Shown here: in pieces, positions 45,716 to 56,929 of the stretch | Layout of the letters: every line of letters starts with the position of its first letter | Numbering within the stretch: the stretch's first letter is position 1 | Program-made: the position numbers and the translations under genes | Source of the DNA: Tenrec ecaudatus | Taxonomy: Eukaryota; Chordata; Mammalia; Afrosoricida; Tenrecidae | Length of the DNA stretch: 64,000 bases | NCBI RefSeq assembly: GCF_050624435.1 | Contig: NC_134546.1 | Span: 43,727,501-43,791,500, forward strand | Direction: 5' to 3' | Notes under the pieces: model-generated | Told to the model about the DNA's origin: nothing | What the model saw: the letters and a program-made list of their open reading frames with translations, nothing else | Databases searched by the model: none

Positions 45716-46949
45716 TTTATTTGGCATTGAGTAATCTCAGTCTTACAACTTATGATCATAAAGGCATAAATAATATGAAAAATTATAAACCATTTAATGA
45801 GAGAGATGAGGTGGTAGGAAAATGAAATGGTCATTTTCCAAGCCCGGAGTTCTAGCTAATCAACTATCAAATGTTTTTCTAGTTCAAATTTCTAATTTGT
45901 GAATTTTTATTTTAAAAACCTCTTATCTAAAAATTAAAAATAAATCACTTTTATATCTATATGAAATAGTTTTTTTTCATTAAAAATACTTTGTATAGAA
46001 ACAGCCATTGAAAATCTAATGAGAACAACTGGTCTATCTGTTCCCTGGTGACAATCCTAAATCCTCTTCTCCCTTTTCTCTTTCACTTATCTCTCAAACT
46101 GCTGGCTTTATTACTAGAAAACTGCTGACTTTGTTACATATTCCGTTCAGGCACATGTTTTTATATACTTATAATTCTGTGTAGTTTTCATGCACATTAA
46201 CTTTGTGAAGTATTAGTACAGCCACTCCCTATATGATAAACGGGCTTAAAAAATTAACTCAGCAAGTTTCCACAGCAAGTACCTCAACCAAACCACAGCG
46301 TGCTTTTACACTTAGAAGTTCTGGAGGTAGATCTCAGCTAATAGCGCGCTTCCTGTAATCAGACACCTGTTGGGAGTCTTGACCAACTAGACACCCAACA
46401 AATGTGGCTTTTGACGACCTGCCTCTTAACAAATGAAGAACCTCTCTTTCAAGACAATCTTTGTATCCTTGTCTCAGATTGTCATGTTCTTCTATGATGT
46501 GGCAGCCTATAGGGTGATGCCTATTTCTTATATTGAAAGTAGTCGAATAAAGGCACTGTAAGCAGTAGTAGGGTATTTGTTTTTTTCTGTACTAGTCTTT
46601 GCCTAAGTTCAAGTAATTATCATGACCGTAAATAGAGGTTATTTATCACAAGAAAAACACTTATTATCACCATCATGAAGTCTGACCAACTGCAATGAAG
46701 CATCACCAGACATGATAGAATCCTGTGAAACCGTTATATTTTATAAAGAACTTGGGATCTCAGCCCTCAGGAGATCATTTCCATCATCAATAAAAACAAC
46801 ATTCCCCAAATCATTTCCATTCCTTTCTTAATGGTCATTATTTTGATGATCTGATACTAGGCAGGCAAATGAATTCTGGCTCACAGATGCATTCCGTGTG
46901 GGAGATTCACCTTTCTAAAGAGAGTATTTACAAAGTGTTCCTTCTTACT
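45716..46949. other. Intron with no recognised gene or element
   Basis: AT-rich sequence without a convincing frame or repeat end. Confidence 0.5.
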
Positions 46950-47695
46950 AGAAGCCATGGAGGCATAATAGACCAGCAGTTCTAATCCGCCAGCTGCTGC
47001 ACTTGAACAAGATGACCCCATGTACTCCCTTCAAGATTCACAGCTTAGTGCCAGCCAGGGTGCAGGGTAGCAATGATGAAACATACATACAACTTTCCTC
47101 TGGTTACTAAATGCTTCCTTTACCCCACTATCATGATCCCAATTCTACCTTACAAATCCAGCTAGACCAGAGGATGTACAGATAGGAACTGGAAACACAG
47201 AGAATCCAGGACAGATGATCCCTTCAGGACCAGTGCTAAGAGTGGTGATCCCAGGAGGATAGAGGGAAGGTGGGTTGAAAGGGGGAACCGTTTACAAGGA
47301 TCTACATATAACCTCCTCCCTGGGGAATGGACAACAGAAAAGTAGGTGAAGGGAGATGTGGGACAGTGCAAGATATGACAAAACAATAATTTATAAATTA
47401 TCAAGGGCTCATGAGGGAGGGGGAAACGGGGAGTGAGGGGTAAAAAAAGAGGAGCTGATACCAAGGGCTCAAGTGGAAGGCAGATGTTTTGAGGATGATG
47501 GCAACAAATGTGCAAATGTGCTTGACACAATGGATGGATGTGTGGATTGTGATAAGAGCCCCCAACAAAAGCATTAAATTGAAAAAAAAAAGATTTATAA
47601 CTTCAGAAATCCCAAGGGGCAGTACTACTCTGTGCTATAACGTCATCAAGAGTCAGAATCGATTGGGTGGCAATGAGGTTTGGTTCTTATTTTTA
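46950..47695 (+). mobile_element. Afrotherian-type SINE split by a LINE insertion
   Basis: The left part 46950-47046 ('agcagttctaatccgccagc' to 'agattcacagctt') and the right part 47591-47695 ('agatttataacttcagaaat' to 'gggtggcaatgaggtttgg') form one SINE. The 13-bp edges 47034-47046 and 47591-47603 match at 10 positions and are the target-site duplication of the inserted LINE. Confidence 0.8.
47047..47590 (+). mobile_element. LINE-type element, 5'-truncated copy nested in a SINE
   Basis: It starts within the family sequence at 'ccagccagggtgcagggtag', passes the purine tract (47412-47440), and ends 'gagcccccaacaaaagcatt' plus a ten-base A run. The flanking duplication and A tail support target-primed reverse transcription. 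Confidence 0.85.
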
Positions 47696-48483
47696 TATTT
47701 AACATATGACTCTGAGTCAGAGGTGGCTTCAAAATCTCTCATGTAGTCCAACCCTTCAGTTCATATTTGAATTATATCGAAGAACTTGAATCTTATCAAT
47801 TCTTTTTATAATGACTGGATAAAGTGACTTTAACGATGTCACATTTGATGAGGATAAATCTGAATCCTATTCTAGGTCCAAGATTCCCTACATTACAAGT
47901 AATAAAATAATGGATGCATGAATTTCCAGGTACAAGACAGCAACAAAATAAAATACTTGGTAAACTGATAACATGAGTGAACAGTGTGATTTAAAACCTC
48001 TATGTAAGAAAAAAAACCAAAATCTATGTAAGCCTGGGCTACACTCATGAAGGGATGGAAAGTGAGCTGGATGGTCCTATGTCTTTGTGTGGACTGCTTT
48101 CCTATTCCCTTTGGATACACTGCAATGAGTTTGGCTATACCTCTCAAGATAATGCTTCTAGATTATAGCAGGGAAATATAAAAAAATAAAAACATTTACA
48201 CATATAATATTTAAGCTAAACATATAATAATGATATTTTGTAATATTAGAAAATGTGTTATTTTGTAGGATTATGACAATGTTCTAGATGAGATCAAGGT
48301 GTAAATAAGATCAATATATAAAGGAGATGGGAAAATAAATTATATCGCAGCAGCAACATACTTTAAAGAGAAATACACATAAGTTAAAATACGGTATTCT
48401 ATAGATAGAAAATAAATTCCTTGCCATGGAAAGGGCCGAAGCAGAAGTTGAACCAATAATTGGTTCCAGTAGAAGGTATCTAA
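47696..48483. other. Intron with no recognised gene or element
   Basis: AT-rich; nothing recognised. Confidence 0.5.
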
Positions 48484-48545
48484 TTGGTATGGATTGTGAT
48501 AAAAGCTCTACAAGCCCCAATAAATGATTTTTTTAAAAAATAAGA
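48484..48545 (+). mobile_element. LINE-type element, extreme 3' end only
   Basis: 'ggtatggattgtgataaaag' then 'tacaagccccaataaatgat' and a T/A-rich tail: about 60 bp of the same 3' terminus as copy A. Confidence 0.7.
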
Positions 48546-48960
48546 AGACTGAAAAAGAATGGATACTTTGAATGACAGTGTCGACAGTGCATATTGACTG
48601 AGGCACGGACTTCCAGGAGAAAGCACAAGTCTGTTTTGAAAGAAGTCCAGTGCAAATATTCCTGTAATGTCAGGACGGCCAGATTCAGTATCACCCGCTT
48701 TGGACACATTTTTGGAAAAGATCAGTCCCTAGAGAAGGAGCTCGTGCTTGGTAAAGTGGAGGGTCAGTGGGAAAGCGGAAGAGTTCCAGCAGTCAATATG
48801 GATTGACATGGTGGCTACAAACAGAAGCTCTAGCAATACAGGGGTCATGAGATCGAAGCTGACCTGGCCCTGCTGTGTCCTGTTGCTGTCGGGCTGCTGG
48901 GAGTTGGCACGCACAGGTTCCCACTGAGCGATAACAGTGACGACCACAGAAGGTGCTGAA
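48546..48960 (+). mobile_element. RTE-like LINE, 3' fragment
   Basis: 'gatcagtccctagagaagga', 'cttggtaaagtggagggtca' and 'atggattgacatggtggcta' follow the order of the RTE C-terminal coding and 3' region. Frames are broken. Confidence 0.75.
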
Positions 48961-50569
48961 CCTCGGCTAGTAGATGGGAGGGGAGAGGAACACTTCAAAC
49001 AACAGGGCCGTTGATTTCTATTTTGTAGAGTGAAATGGAAGCTAGATTTTAAGTGACTTTCCAAATTCATTGGAGAGTGAATTCTCAGGAATTACCTGTT
49101 CATAAAATATAAACTCATTAATTTCACCCTGCTTCCACATTTTTTTAATTCATGGAATTCCTTTACCCAGTCAATAACCTGCGAGGGCAGTGATGCTTAC
49201 GGACAGGAAGACGTCTCACTGCTTACACTGCAGCAAAATGCCAAGCCATTTTCCTATGTGAAGATCTGGCTTACATTATTATTATTTATTATCTGGCTTT
49301 TCATCTACAGTCAAAAATCGCACAGGCTGGCAGAACTTTATTTTGTGGTTTTAAGAGTGTGTTCAATACAAACCAGAAACTAAAATGAATGTGTGTGTGT
49401 GTACATATTCCCTATGCAAACAAACAGCAAAAGATATTTGAGCAAGAAGCCCTCTTCATTTGTTTTTCAATCTAGAAGTCAAATACACAAGAATATTGTG
49501 CCAAAAATATCCTTGACTAAACAACAGTTCCTCCTAGGAGTTTGCACTGTTAAATTAAATAAAAAGCCAGTCTGTCTATGACAATAGAGATAAGCCCATT
49601 TTGAAAAACAAAAGCATAAAAGGAAATTATGTTTATTGAACATCCTTCGTCCTTAAGAAGTGTGATAGAAAATGACATCGTTGTGTTTGCAACCATCCCA
49701 TAGTTTAGATATTAAAACAATCAGTGGGTTATTGCAGGGAGAAAGGACAATGCTTTCAGGGAAGAATGTCCATGCTTTCTTTAGACATTCTACCGAAGAT
49801 ACTTCGTGAAAATGTCCAGGCTGAAAATTATCAGTCAATGTATATAAAATGAGCTTAATTTCTATGGTTTTTAGCAAGCAATAAGATTTTATTAAATTTT
49901 CATCCTTCCAGATATGATTTTGGGCACACCTCAAGGTAATTAGTCCAGAAATAAAATGCCAAGCAAGTGAGAGTAACCTTGGCTGTGCTTCCTTACACAC
50001 TGGACAGTCTGGAAGAAGAGCTGGATTCTTAGCTGTTAGATATTTGAGATCACTAACTAGTGAAAACGAAGAGGATTTGCTTATCCTTTAGTCCAATGTC
50101 CAAATTTATTGGATGAAAAGAGTAACGGACTGACAGATAAACATGGTCATGTAACTAGTAAGAGGGATTCATGATGTGATCTTTGACCTCTTGATACATT
50201 GCCACCCTCTCATGAGTCGCCAAACATGACCAAGATTGACTTGCAGCATACTTTTCCCAAACCAAGTAGGATGTGCTCCAGAACTCTAGCACAGCATGAC
50301 AACTTGCCAGCCATTGTATGCAACGAATTCACATTTTTTTAAATAATGCAGGTGCTGGGGGCCAAACATGAGACTTTGTGCCTGGCAGGGCTAGTGATCA
50401 GCCCGAACGTGTGATAAGTAGGGAAATTAATGACATTTTTCAATTGACAAGGAAGCTCTTTCTGGGTCTTACTTAGATTTAAGTCTCAACAACTGAATTT
50501 ATAACTAATAGTCACAAAATTTAACCTGGAGATATGCAGAGACCTATTTAGAAAACAAAAGAGGGAAAG
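48961..50569. other. Intron with no recognised gene or element
   Basis: A short GT run lies at about 49390-49402. Nothing else recognised. Confidence 0.5.
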
Positions 50570-50912
50570 GGGAAATTGGAGGTAGAAGGGGGAGTAACGG
50601 GGAACTGACCACAATGATCGATGTATATAACCCACCCACACCCAGGGTGATGTACAATAGAAACATGGGTGAAGGGAGAGAGCAGATGGTGTAAGATATG
50701 AAAGTAATCATAATTTATCATTTATTAGGGGTCCACGAGGGTGGGAGGGCAGGGGACGGAGGGAAAAAAAGAGGTGCTGATACCAAGAGCTCAAGCAGAA
50801 AGAAAATGTTTTGAAAATGATGATGGCAACATATGTACAAATGTGTTTGATACAATTGATATATGGATTGTTATAAGAACTGTAAGAGCCCCCAATAAAG
50901 TAATTTATTATA
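50570..50912 (+). mobile_element. LINE-type element, 3' terminal copy, diverged
   Basis: 'cagggtgatgtacaatagaa', the purine tract at 50738-50770 and 'aagagcccccaataaagtaa' match the family 3' end, with more substitutions than copy A. Confidence 0.75.
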
Positions 50913-53180
50913 AAAACGAAAACAAGCAAATAAAGATAATAAAAGTAGAGTTTAGAGAATATGGACCTCACAAAGATTCCTTCAGAGATTTAGAAATTCT
51001 TTGAAAGCCAATAAATGAATAATAAAGAAATAAACTTATAGGAATACAATGATATGCAAGTAGATTTATATTCTGTATTTATAAAACTTCCTTAGTCCTC
51101 ATTTATACAATTTTATATAAGTGAATTATTTCAGAAATGAAGTTGCCTTTTCCCCAGTTGGTCAAGTCACCTAGGGGATTTCTCTTTTTAACCAAAAGAT
51201 AACATTCTTCCTTTTCCCCTATAAGTATAATATCATTATTAATCATGTTCTCAATTATATTATTAATTATTAATTCTGATTCTATGAACCTATGAGTTCT
51301 CAGATTATTTTTGCTATACAATAAACTTTAGTATGTAACAAGCTGTACAAACGGTGAATCTTGAGCGGCAGTGTGGTGAAGGGCAGAACAAGGGTTGGTA
51401 AAAGCAGAATGGTCTTAAAAAATGAGGACCCAACACCTGTTTCTCCAAGGGTGGTCTGGGGAGCAGCTTCATCACTTTTAGTTCACAAGAAACAGGTCTC
51501 AGCCCCATTCCCCAACCCACTGAGGTAAAATCTTTATTTTTACAGGGCCCCCGAGATGCTTTCAGTGCACATTAAAATGTGACAGTCCTAGGGCTACAAC
51601 AGACTTTATCATTGTGATTTCAAAAATCTAAGATTTGAAAGGATTTCTGCTGTGCCTAAGCCAGAACAGTTTGACATCAGGATATTTTTCTCAAGGGATA
51701 AACAACTAGATCAGCTACTTTGCATCTCTGATTGGGAAAAAAGAGGTTTGTAAGGGGGGGAAATAAGGATGAATCATACAAAACTAGCCATTTGTAGATA
51801 TATAAGGCATCTCTGCACCCCAGACGAGTCCAGCCGCTAAGTCATTGGAGGTCATAGCTGAATTCTTATTCTCCATGTGTTGTCCCTCTAGGCCATATTA
51901 CAACAGAATTCTCAGTGGATTTGGAAACCTAGCCCCATTCTTTGGACAAATCCAACAGAATGTAGTTCTCGGTACAGTGTACTCAGTTGTCATTATTAGT
52001 AAATACACATAATGAGCTTCATGCAACTTCACTTATTGTTCTCTCTGGAAACATGTTGGTTCCCCCACTACTGCAACTAAGAACAAATTCATACATCCTA
52101 CAGGTGCAATGATTCCATGGTAACTAATGTGCCTCCATTGTCACATTACACAGCTAAATAAAGTTAGAACATTTGTGGTGGAGTGAAAAATGTTAATATG
52201 GTTCTTCTATCCATTTCTCTCTAACTCCCACCTAATGATTGGGTGTGGCTATGCAAATAAGTAGTAGAGGACTTGGCCTTGGCCACTTTTGCAATTCCTC
52301 TGGCTATAAGAATAATAGCAAGAAACAGCAAGAGAGAATTCCCAGGACTATCAAGGGTAAGAAAAAAAAACCATCAAAGAATGCTGTTCTTCTGAAATCC
52401 CTGCCTGAAGTGGTGGCGGCCACAGCAGACTGTCCTACCCAGACCAGAGTCTCCAAAACAGAAGAAGGAGCGTGCTGAGACTCTGACAAGGTAGTTGCCA
52501 AAGACTGAGAGGCTGAGAGGCTGAGACTTAGAAAGCGATTTGTCTGCAGGCTGAAGAGAGGTGTGGTTCTGGACTAAGACTGTCCTCTGAATGCTTTATG
52601 TTCCTGACTTGTGGTAAACCACAAATTTCCCTAGTCAATCCCCATGATCAGGAATATTGTGAGTTTGATGTGACCATTGCAAAGGCTTATCAAACCCAGC
52701 AGAGAGGCAGATTGCTGTAGGAAGGATAGTTGGTATCAGATTAGGGTAACAAAAGGCTGAAGGGTGGAAACATGTCTGACCTCTGCCTTGGGGCAAGGGC
52801 CTTAGACTGAGATTGAGATGGATTCAGTTTCTCACTCCTGCAGCTGGAAGAGGCTAGATGGCCCCATGCCATTTCATCAACATTTAATCAACAACATCAA
52901 GCAATGGAGGAAATGGGCACTACGAAGTCAAAGTTTGCTGCTTAAAACAAAGATGGTATGGTTTTTAAGAAGAAAAGAAAAGTAGACCTAAGCATATTTT
53001 ATCTTAGTGGCTCCAGTAACCTTATCAACCTTAGGCTCCATAAACTTATCAACTATAAATAGCAATCATGCTGGGATGGGAAGAGACCTATTTAAGTAAC
53101 TCCATCCAACCTCTTACTCTTTAAAAAGCTAGGCTGTTGATTTAGTTTAGGTAGTTCATTAACGTTTTTTTAAAAACTAT
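50913..53180. other. Intron; possible unidentified repeat at about 52220-52900
   Basis: 52220-52900 is less AT-rich than its surroundings and has 'gtgtggctatgcaaataagt' near its left end. It reads like a dispersed non-coding repeat (LTR-like), but I could not set ends. The rest is unremarkable. Confidence 0.35.
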
Positions 53181-53182
53181 CT

Positions 53183-53400
53183 ACAAGGCTGAGTTGCTGC
53201 TTGTGGTTCATTCAGTCTGTCCCTACTCATGGGAATCCCATGTGTTCCAGACTACACATTTGCTTGGGCAATTTACAATGGCTGATTTTTGGCAAGAGAT
53301 TCCCTAGACTTTTCTTATGCGTCATCTTTTGTTGGATGTCCAGCTTAACTTGCAATAGGGTGCAACGCCAGGTGCCATTAAGCACATGCCAAGCTCAGGA
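53183..53400 (-). mobile_element. Afrotherian-type SINE, RTE-tailed variant
   Basis: 'ttcattcagtctgtccctac', 'aatcccatgtgttccagact' and 'acaatggctgatttttggca' read as the reversed 3' body of the longer SINE variant. Confidence 0.7.
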
Positions 53401-54244
53401 TAAACTGGGTACGCTTACATTGTAGTATATGATTCTTTACCAGGGTAAGAAAAGAAGGTATGCTGGAAACCAATTGCATGTCTTTGATTCCAAGGTAGAA
53501 AAGAATATTAAATGCAGCGGTCACACATAGTTCTGAAATGAAGCCATTGAGAGGGAGATTGATACTCATTCAAGCATCATACTTTAATTACAGCTTCAAT
53601 GCTCCCAGTCTATGCATTTAAGCTATGCAAATGAACCTAGGTACTCAGAGTCTTCATTTTCTTGAACTTGTTGGGGGCAAATGTCCTTCCTTAACCCAGG
53701 CATCAACCACGCGTGGTGGCGAGAAAACAAGTGAGAAGAGGTGATTGATTTAAGAGATTGGAAAACCTCTCTTTGCAGGTGTCCTTTGCACTGAGACCTG
53801 AATGACCAGGAATTACTTGTGGGGATCTCTGGGCAAATATGTTCCATCTCTAACAGAAAATAATTTCACGTGCAACCTTCTATTATGGAAAACTGTTCGA
53901 CTCCTTCCAGGAATAGGGAAAACCCAGACTCCTTTAGCTCAGCCTGCTTTATCTCTGGCTCCAACATCTGTTACCTTCCGGTTACTCCAATCCTCCGGTC
54001 TAGGGGCTGAATTTTTTTGTGAGTTCTACTGGCCGGGATCACTCAAGTTTCAAGTTGGAGTGTCTCCTGACTCATGCAAGTTTGAACAGCGTGACTACAG
54101 CAAACACCGAGAGTGCAGTCTGCGGTCCCCTTTCTCTCCTCCCACTTTCTCGCACCCTTCCTCAGAAAGGCACCAGGATGAAAATACACTCATGCATGCA
54201 CAAAAATAGCTGCCTCCTCCTCATTCTTTCCCTTCCACTTCCTC

Positions 54245-54262
54245 TTTTTTTTTTTTTTTTTT
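54245..54262 (+). repeat. T homopolymer
   Basis: Run of about 17 T within a pyrimidine-rich stretch. Confidence 0.95.
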
Positions 54263-54509
54263 GCAGTGAACCTCAGGCTCTACATGTGAGTCTACGGCAG
54301 CCTTTCCCTTCAAGTAGATTAGGGAAAGGAGCACATTTTTGAATGATCAGTGAAAATCAAAGTTCCCATAACCTGGTGACACCTTCCTCTTTTTTTTGCT
54401 TCTTCTTTCTTAAAAAATACTGGGAAAGTGGGATGTGGGGGAAATGGGGAGTCATGGTCTGTTAGAAGTGATGGAAGCACCACTTTTGCTGCCTAGAGTA
54501 ATGACTAGT

Positions 54510-54670
54510 GAGTCCCTAACAGGTGCCACCAGCTAAAATCTCAGAGACCCCTTGAAGAAAAGACCTGGTGGCCTGACTCTGAAACATCTGCCATTGAAAA
54601 CCCTATGGAGGACAGTTCTACGTGACACACCCAAGATTCCCATGAGGCATTGGAAGGGAAAGCATTTATT
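54510..54670 (+). mobile_element. Afrotherian-type SINE, RTE-tailed variant
   Basis: 'gaagaaaagacctggtggcc', 'tctgccattgaaaaccctat' and 'ggaggacagttctacgtgac' match the forward sense of the variant seen at 53183-53400. Confidence 0.65.
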
Positions 54671-56150
54671 TAATACAGGGCCTTTAAAGTGTTGTTGTCG
54701 TCGCTTTAGTCCGCAACAGGGAACAATTATTTGAGAAAATGCCTCCTCCATAATTTGTTACATACGTAAAGTCATATCTGCAAATGATGAGAAATCAAGT
54801 GATGTTGATTAATAAGAGCATTATTAAAATAACCACTACATTTTAAAGTATTGTTCAGTAGTTGAAAAAAATGCGCTTTTCACTAATTTTTTTTATCTAG
54901 CTAAATGTCACTGTGTCTGGCATGCTAAGACTAGGAGGGTATTGGTTAATTAAGGAAGTTTCCATGGACTAGGAAAAGTAATAGAAACAATAAAGGAAAA
55001 ATGCAACTCTTGTATTGGTGGCTTATCCTTTTTATCAGATTTTAACTGGAGGACTTGAAAATTGATGTTAAAAGATTTTTTTTTTCCTCCTTGGAATCAG
55101 AAGAGTAAGGAGATTCCAGCTCATCATTTCTAAACGTCCTGCCCATGGCCAGCCCACGTATTCCTACCATACTTCATTTTCCTCACTGGCCAAGCGATGG
55201 AACTGGATTATCTCTGGTGTTTTAACTCTATGGTTCTATAACATTCCTGATTTATTGAGCCTCTGTTTTATCGACTCATTCAATATACATTTTTTGGGAA
55301 CCAACTCTGAGCCAATCTTTAATAGTTTCCTGTTGTCAAAATCAGTCAGCGCAGTCGAGTTAAAAATATCTTTAATGATTTCTGATGGCTACTGCTTTTA
55401 AAAATGAACTTCTCATGCAGCCTTCTTGGGCTTCTAGAGCCAGTTCTGCTCTTATTTTAATAACTTAACAATTCAGAGACACAAAGAAATATTGAAGGAC
55501 ATTATTTTCACAGTGTAACAGAGGTAAACATTTTGTTGTAATCATCCTTTCTTCCTTAATTCTAGTCCTGAATAGGCCAGGATATTAACAGAAGTGTTTG
55601 ATGAATTCGTTCTGCAAGCTTAAGGGACTTCTCCATTTAAGTACATTTATTTTTCTCTTATAAAAGTAATATATGCTTAGAAGAAAACCAGTATTATTAA
55701 GAATGTTTTTTATAAATTGACTTGATGAAAGTGCACATTTTCTTATAAATATATATAAGAAAAATCAACAATGATTAAATTTGATTTTGCCCCAGCCCCA
55801 TGGAGAGAACCCTTCATTTGGAATTAGGAGGCCTGTTGTCAGCACTCCAGTTTGGGGTTGGCTCTATCTGACCACGTGCAAGTAAATGTAGCTGAGTCTT
55901 TGTTTCCTTTGGTAAACGGGCAGTAGTAATTTTGTCCTGCCTTACTGTTATACAATAAATGAGTACCCATGTTATAAGCATTATGAAATCATTATTATCA
56001 ATTATAGACTGGTTCTCCCATAATCTCTTCCCACCTCATCTATCATAGCCATAGCAGTACTGAATGACTACAAAATGACTAGCTTAGCCTTTCTCATTTC
56101 AGGTTCCTTGTGCTTACTATTTTAAAAATTATTCCAAGAAAGTAACAAAC
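54671..56150. other. Intron, mostly unrecognised sequence
   Basis: AT-rich; one likely MIR at 55800-55990. Confidence 0.5.
55800..55990 (+). mobile_element. Likely MIR element
   Basis: 'tttggaattaggaggcctgt', 'gctctatctgaccacgtgca', 'gtctttgtttcctttggtaa' and 'acgggcagtagtaattttgt' occur in MIR order. Confidence 0.5.
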
Positions 56151-56204
56151 CAAACCCACTGCCACTGGGTTAGTTCAGATTTACAGGACTCCAATTTTTG
56201 TTGT

Positions 56205-56370
56205 GGCCCGCAAGTTTTTCAGTTAGAAACCACCAGGGGCTACTCGGCAGAAAGCCACGACTTTCTACTCCTGTAAAGAGTTAAAATATGGGAAACTCGC
56301 GGGGTCAGTTTTACCATGTCCTGTAGAGTCACCAGACTCAGCATTGACTGGATAGCAATGAGAGAGTTTC
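56205..56370 (+). mobile_element. Afrotherian-type SINE
   Basis: 'agaaaccaccaggggctact', 'actcctgtaaagagttaaaa' and 'ttttaccatgtcctgtagag' are the body. A reversed tail fragment of another copy precedes it at about 56150-56195. Confidence 0.75.
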
Positions 56371-56929
56371 CAAGACTATAACTACTTAGGGAGCAGACAG
56401 CCTAAGCTTTTCCTACTACAGTGGCTATTTGGTTTGCTGTGGGTAAACGCTCAGCCCTAAGTCCCATCAGGGCACCTTAAGAAAAGTACAGAACACATAC
56501 AATTCTAGAGGTCTAGTCGAGAGATTGGTTCATCACATACAATCAATTCTATTACATTTTATTCTTCTCCTGATTCCAATAGGGCTCTGACTTTAAAAAT
56601 CAAACACCAGAATTCATCAGAAGGATTTTGGAACTTGCTCAGTGGGTAAAAAACATTTGTCTAACAAGTGACTTTTAGAAATTAAAATACAAAAGAAAAT
56701 CAAAGCAACCTCAGTTCTTCATACAGAATTCCTGGTGTTCTTTGGTATTCTATTTCTCAGCGCCAGGGAAGCCAAGTTTTGAGATAACATCTTTCGAGTT
56801 CTGAGCTCCCCAAGGGTGAAATTTGATTAGTTCATCTTACGTTAAACAGACATCTTTACTATGAGTTCCTTTTTCCATGGTCAAAAAGGATACTGGCATG
56901 TCTATCTAGATAAGACAGGCAGGTTAAAA

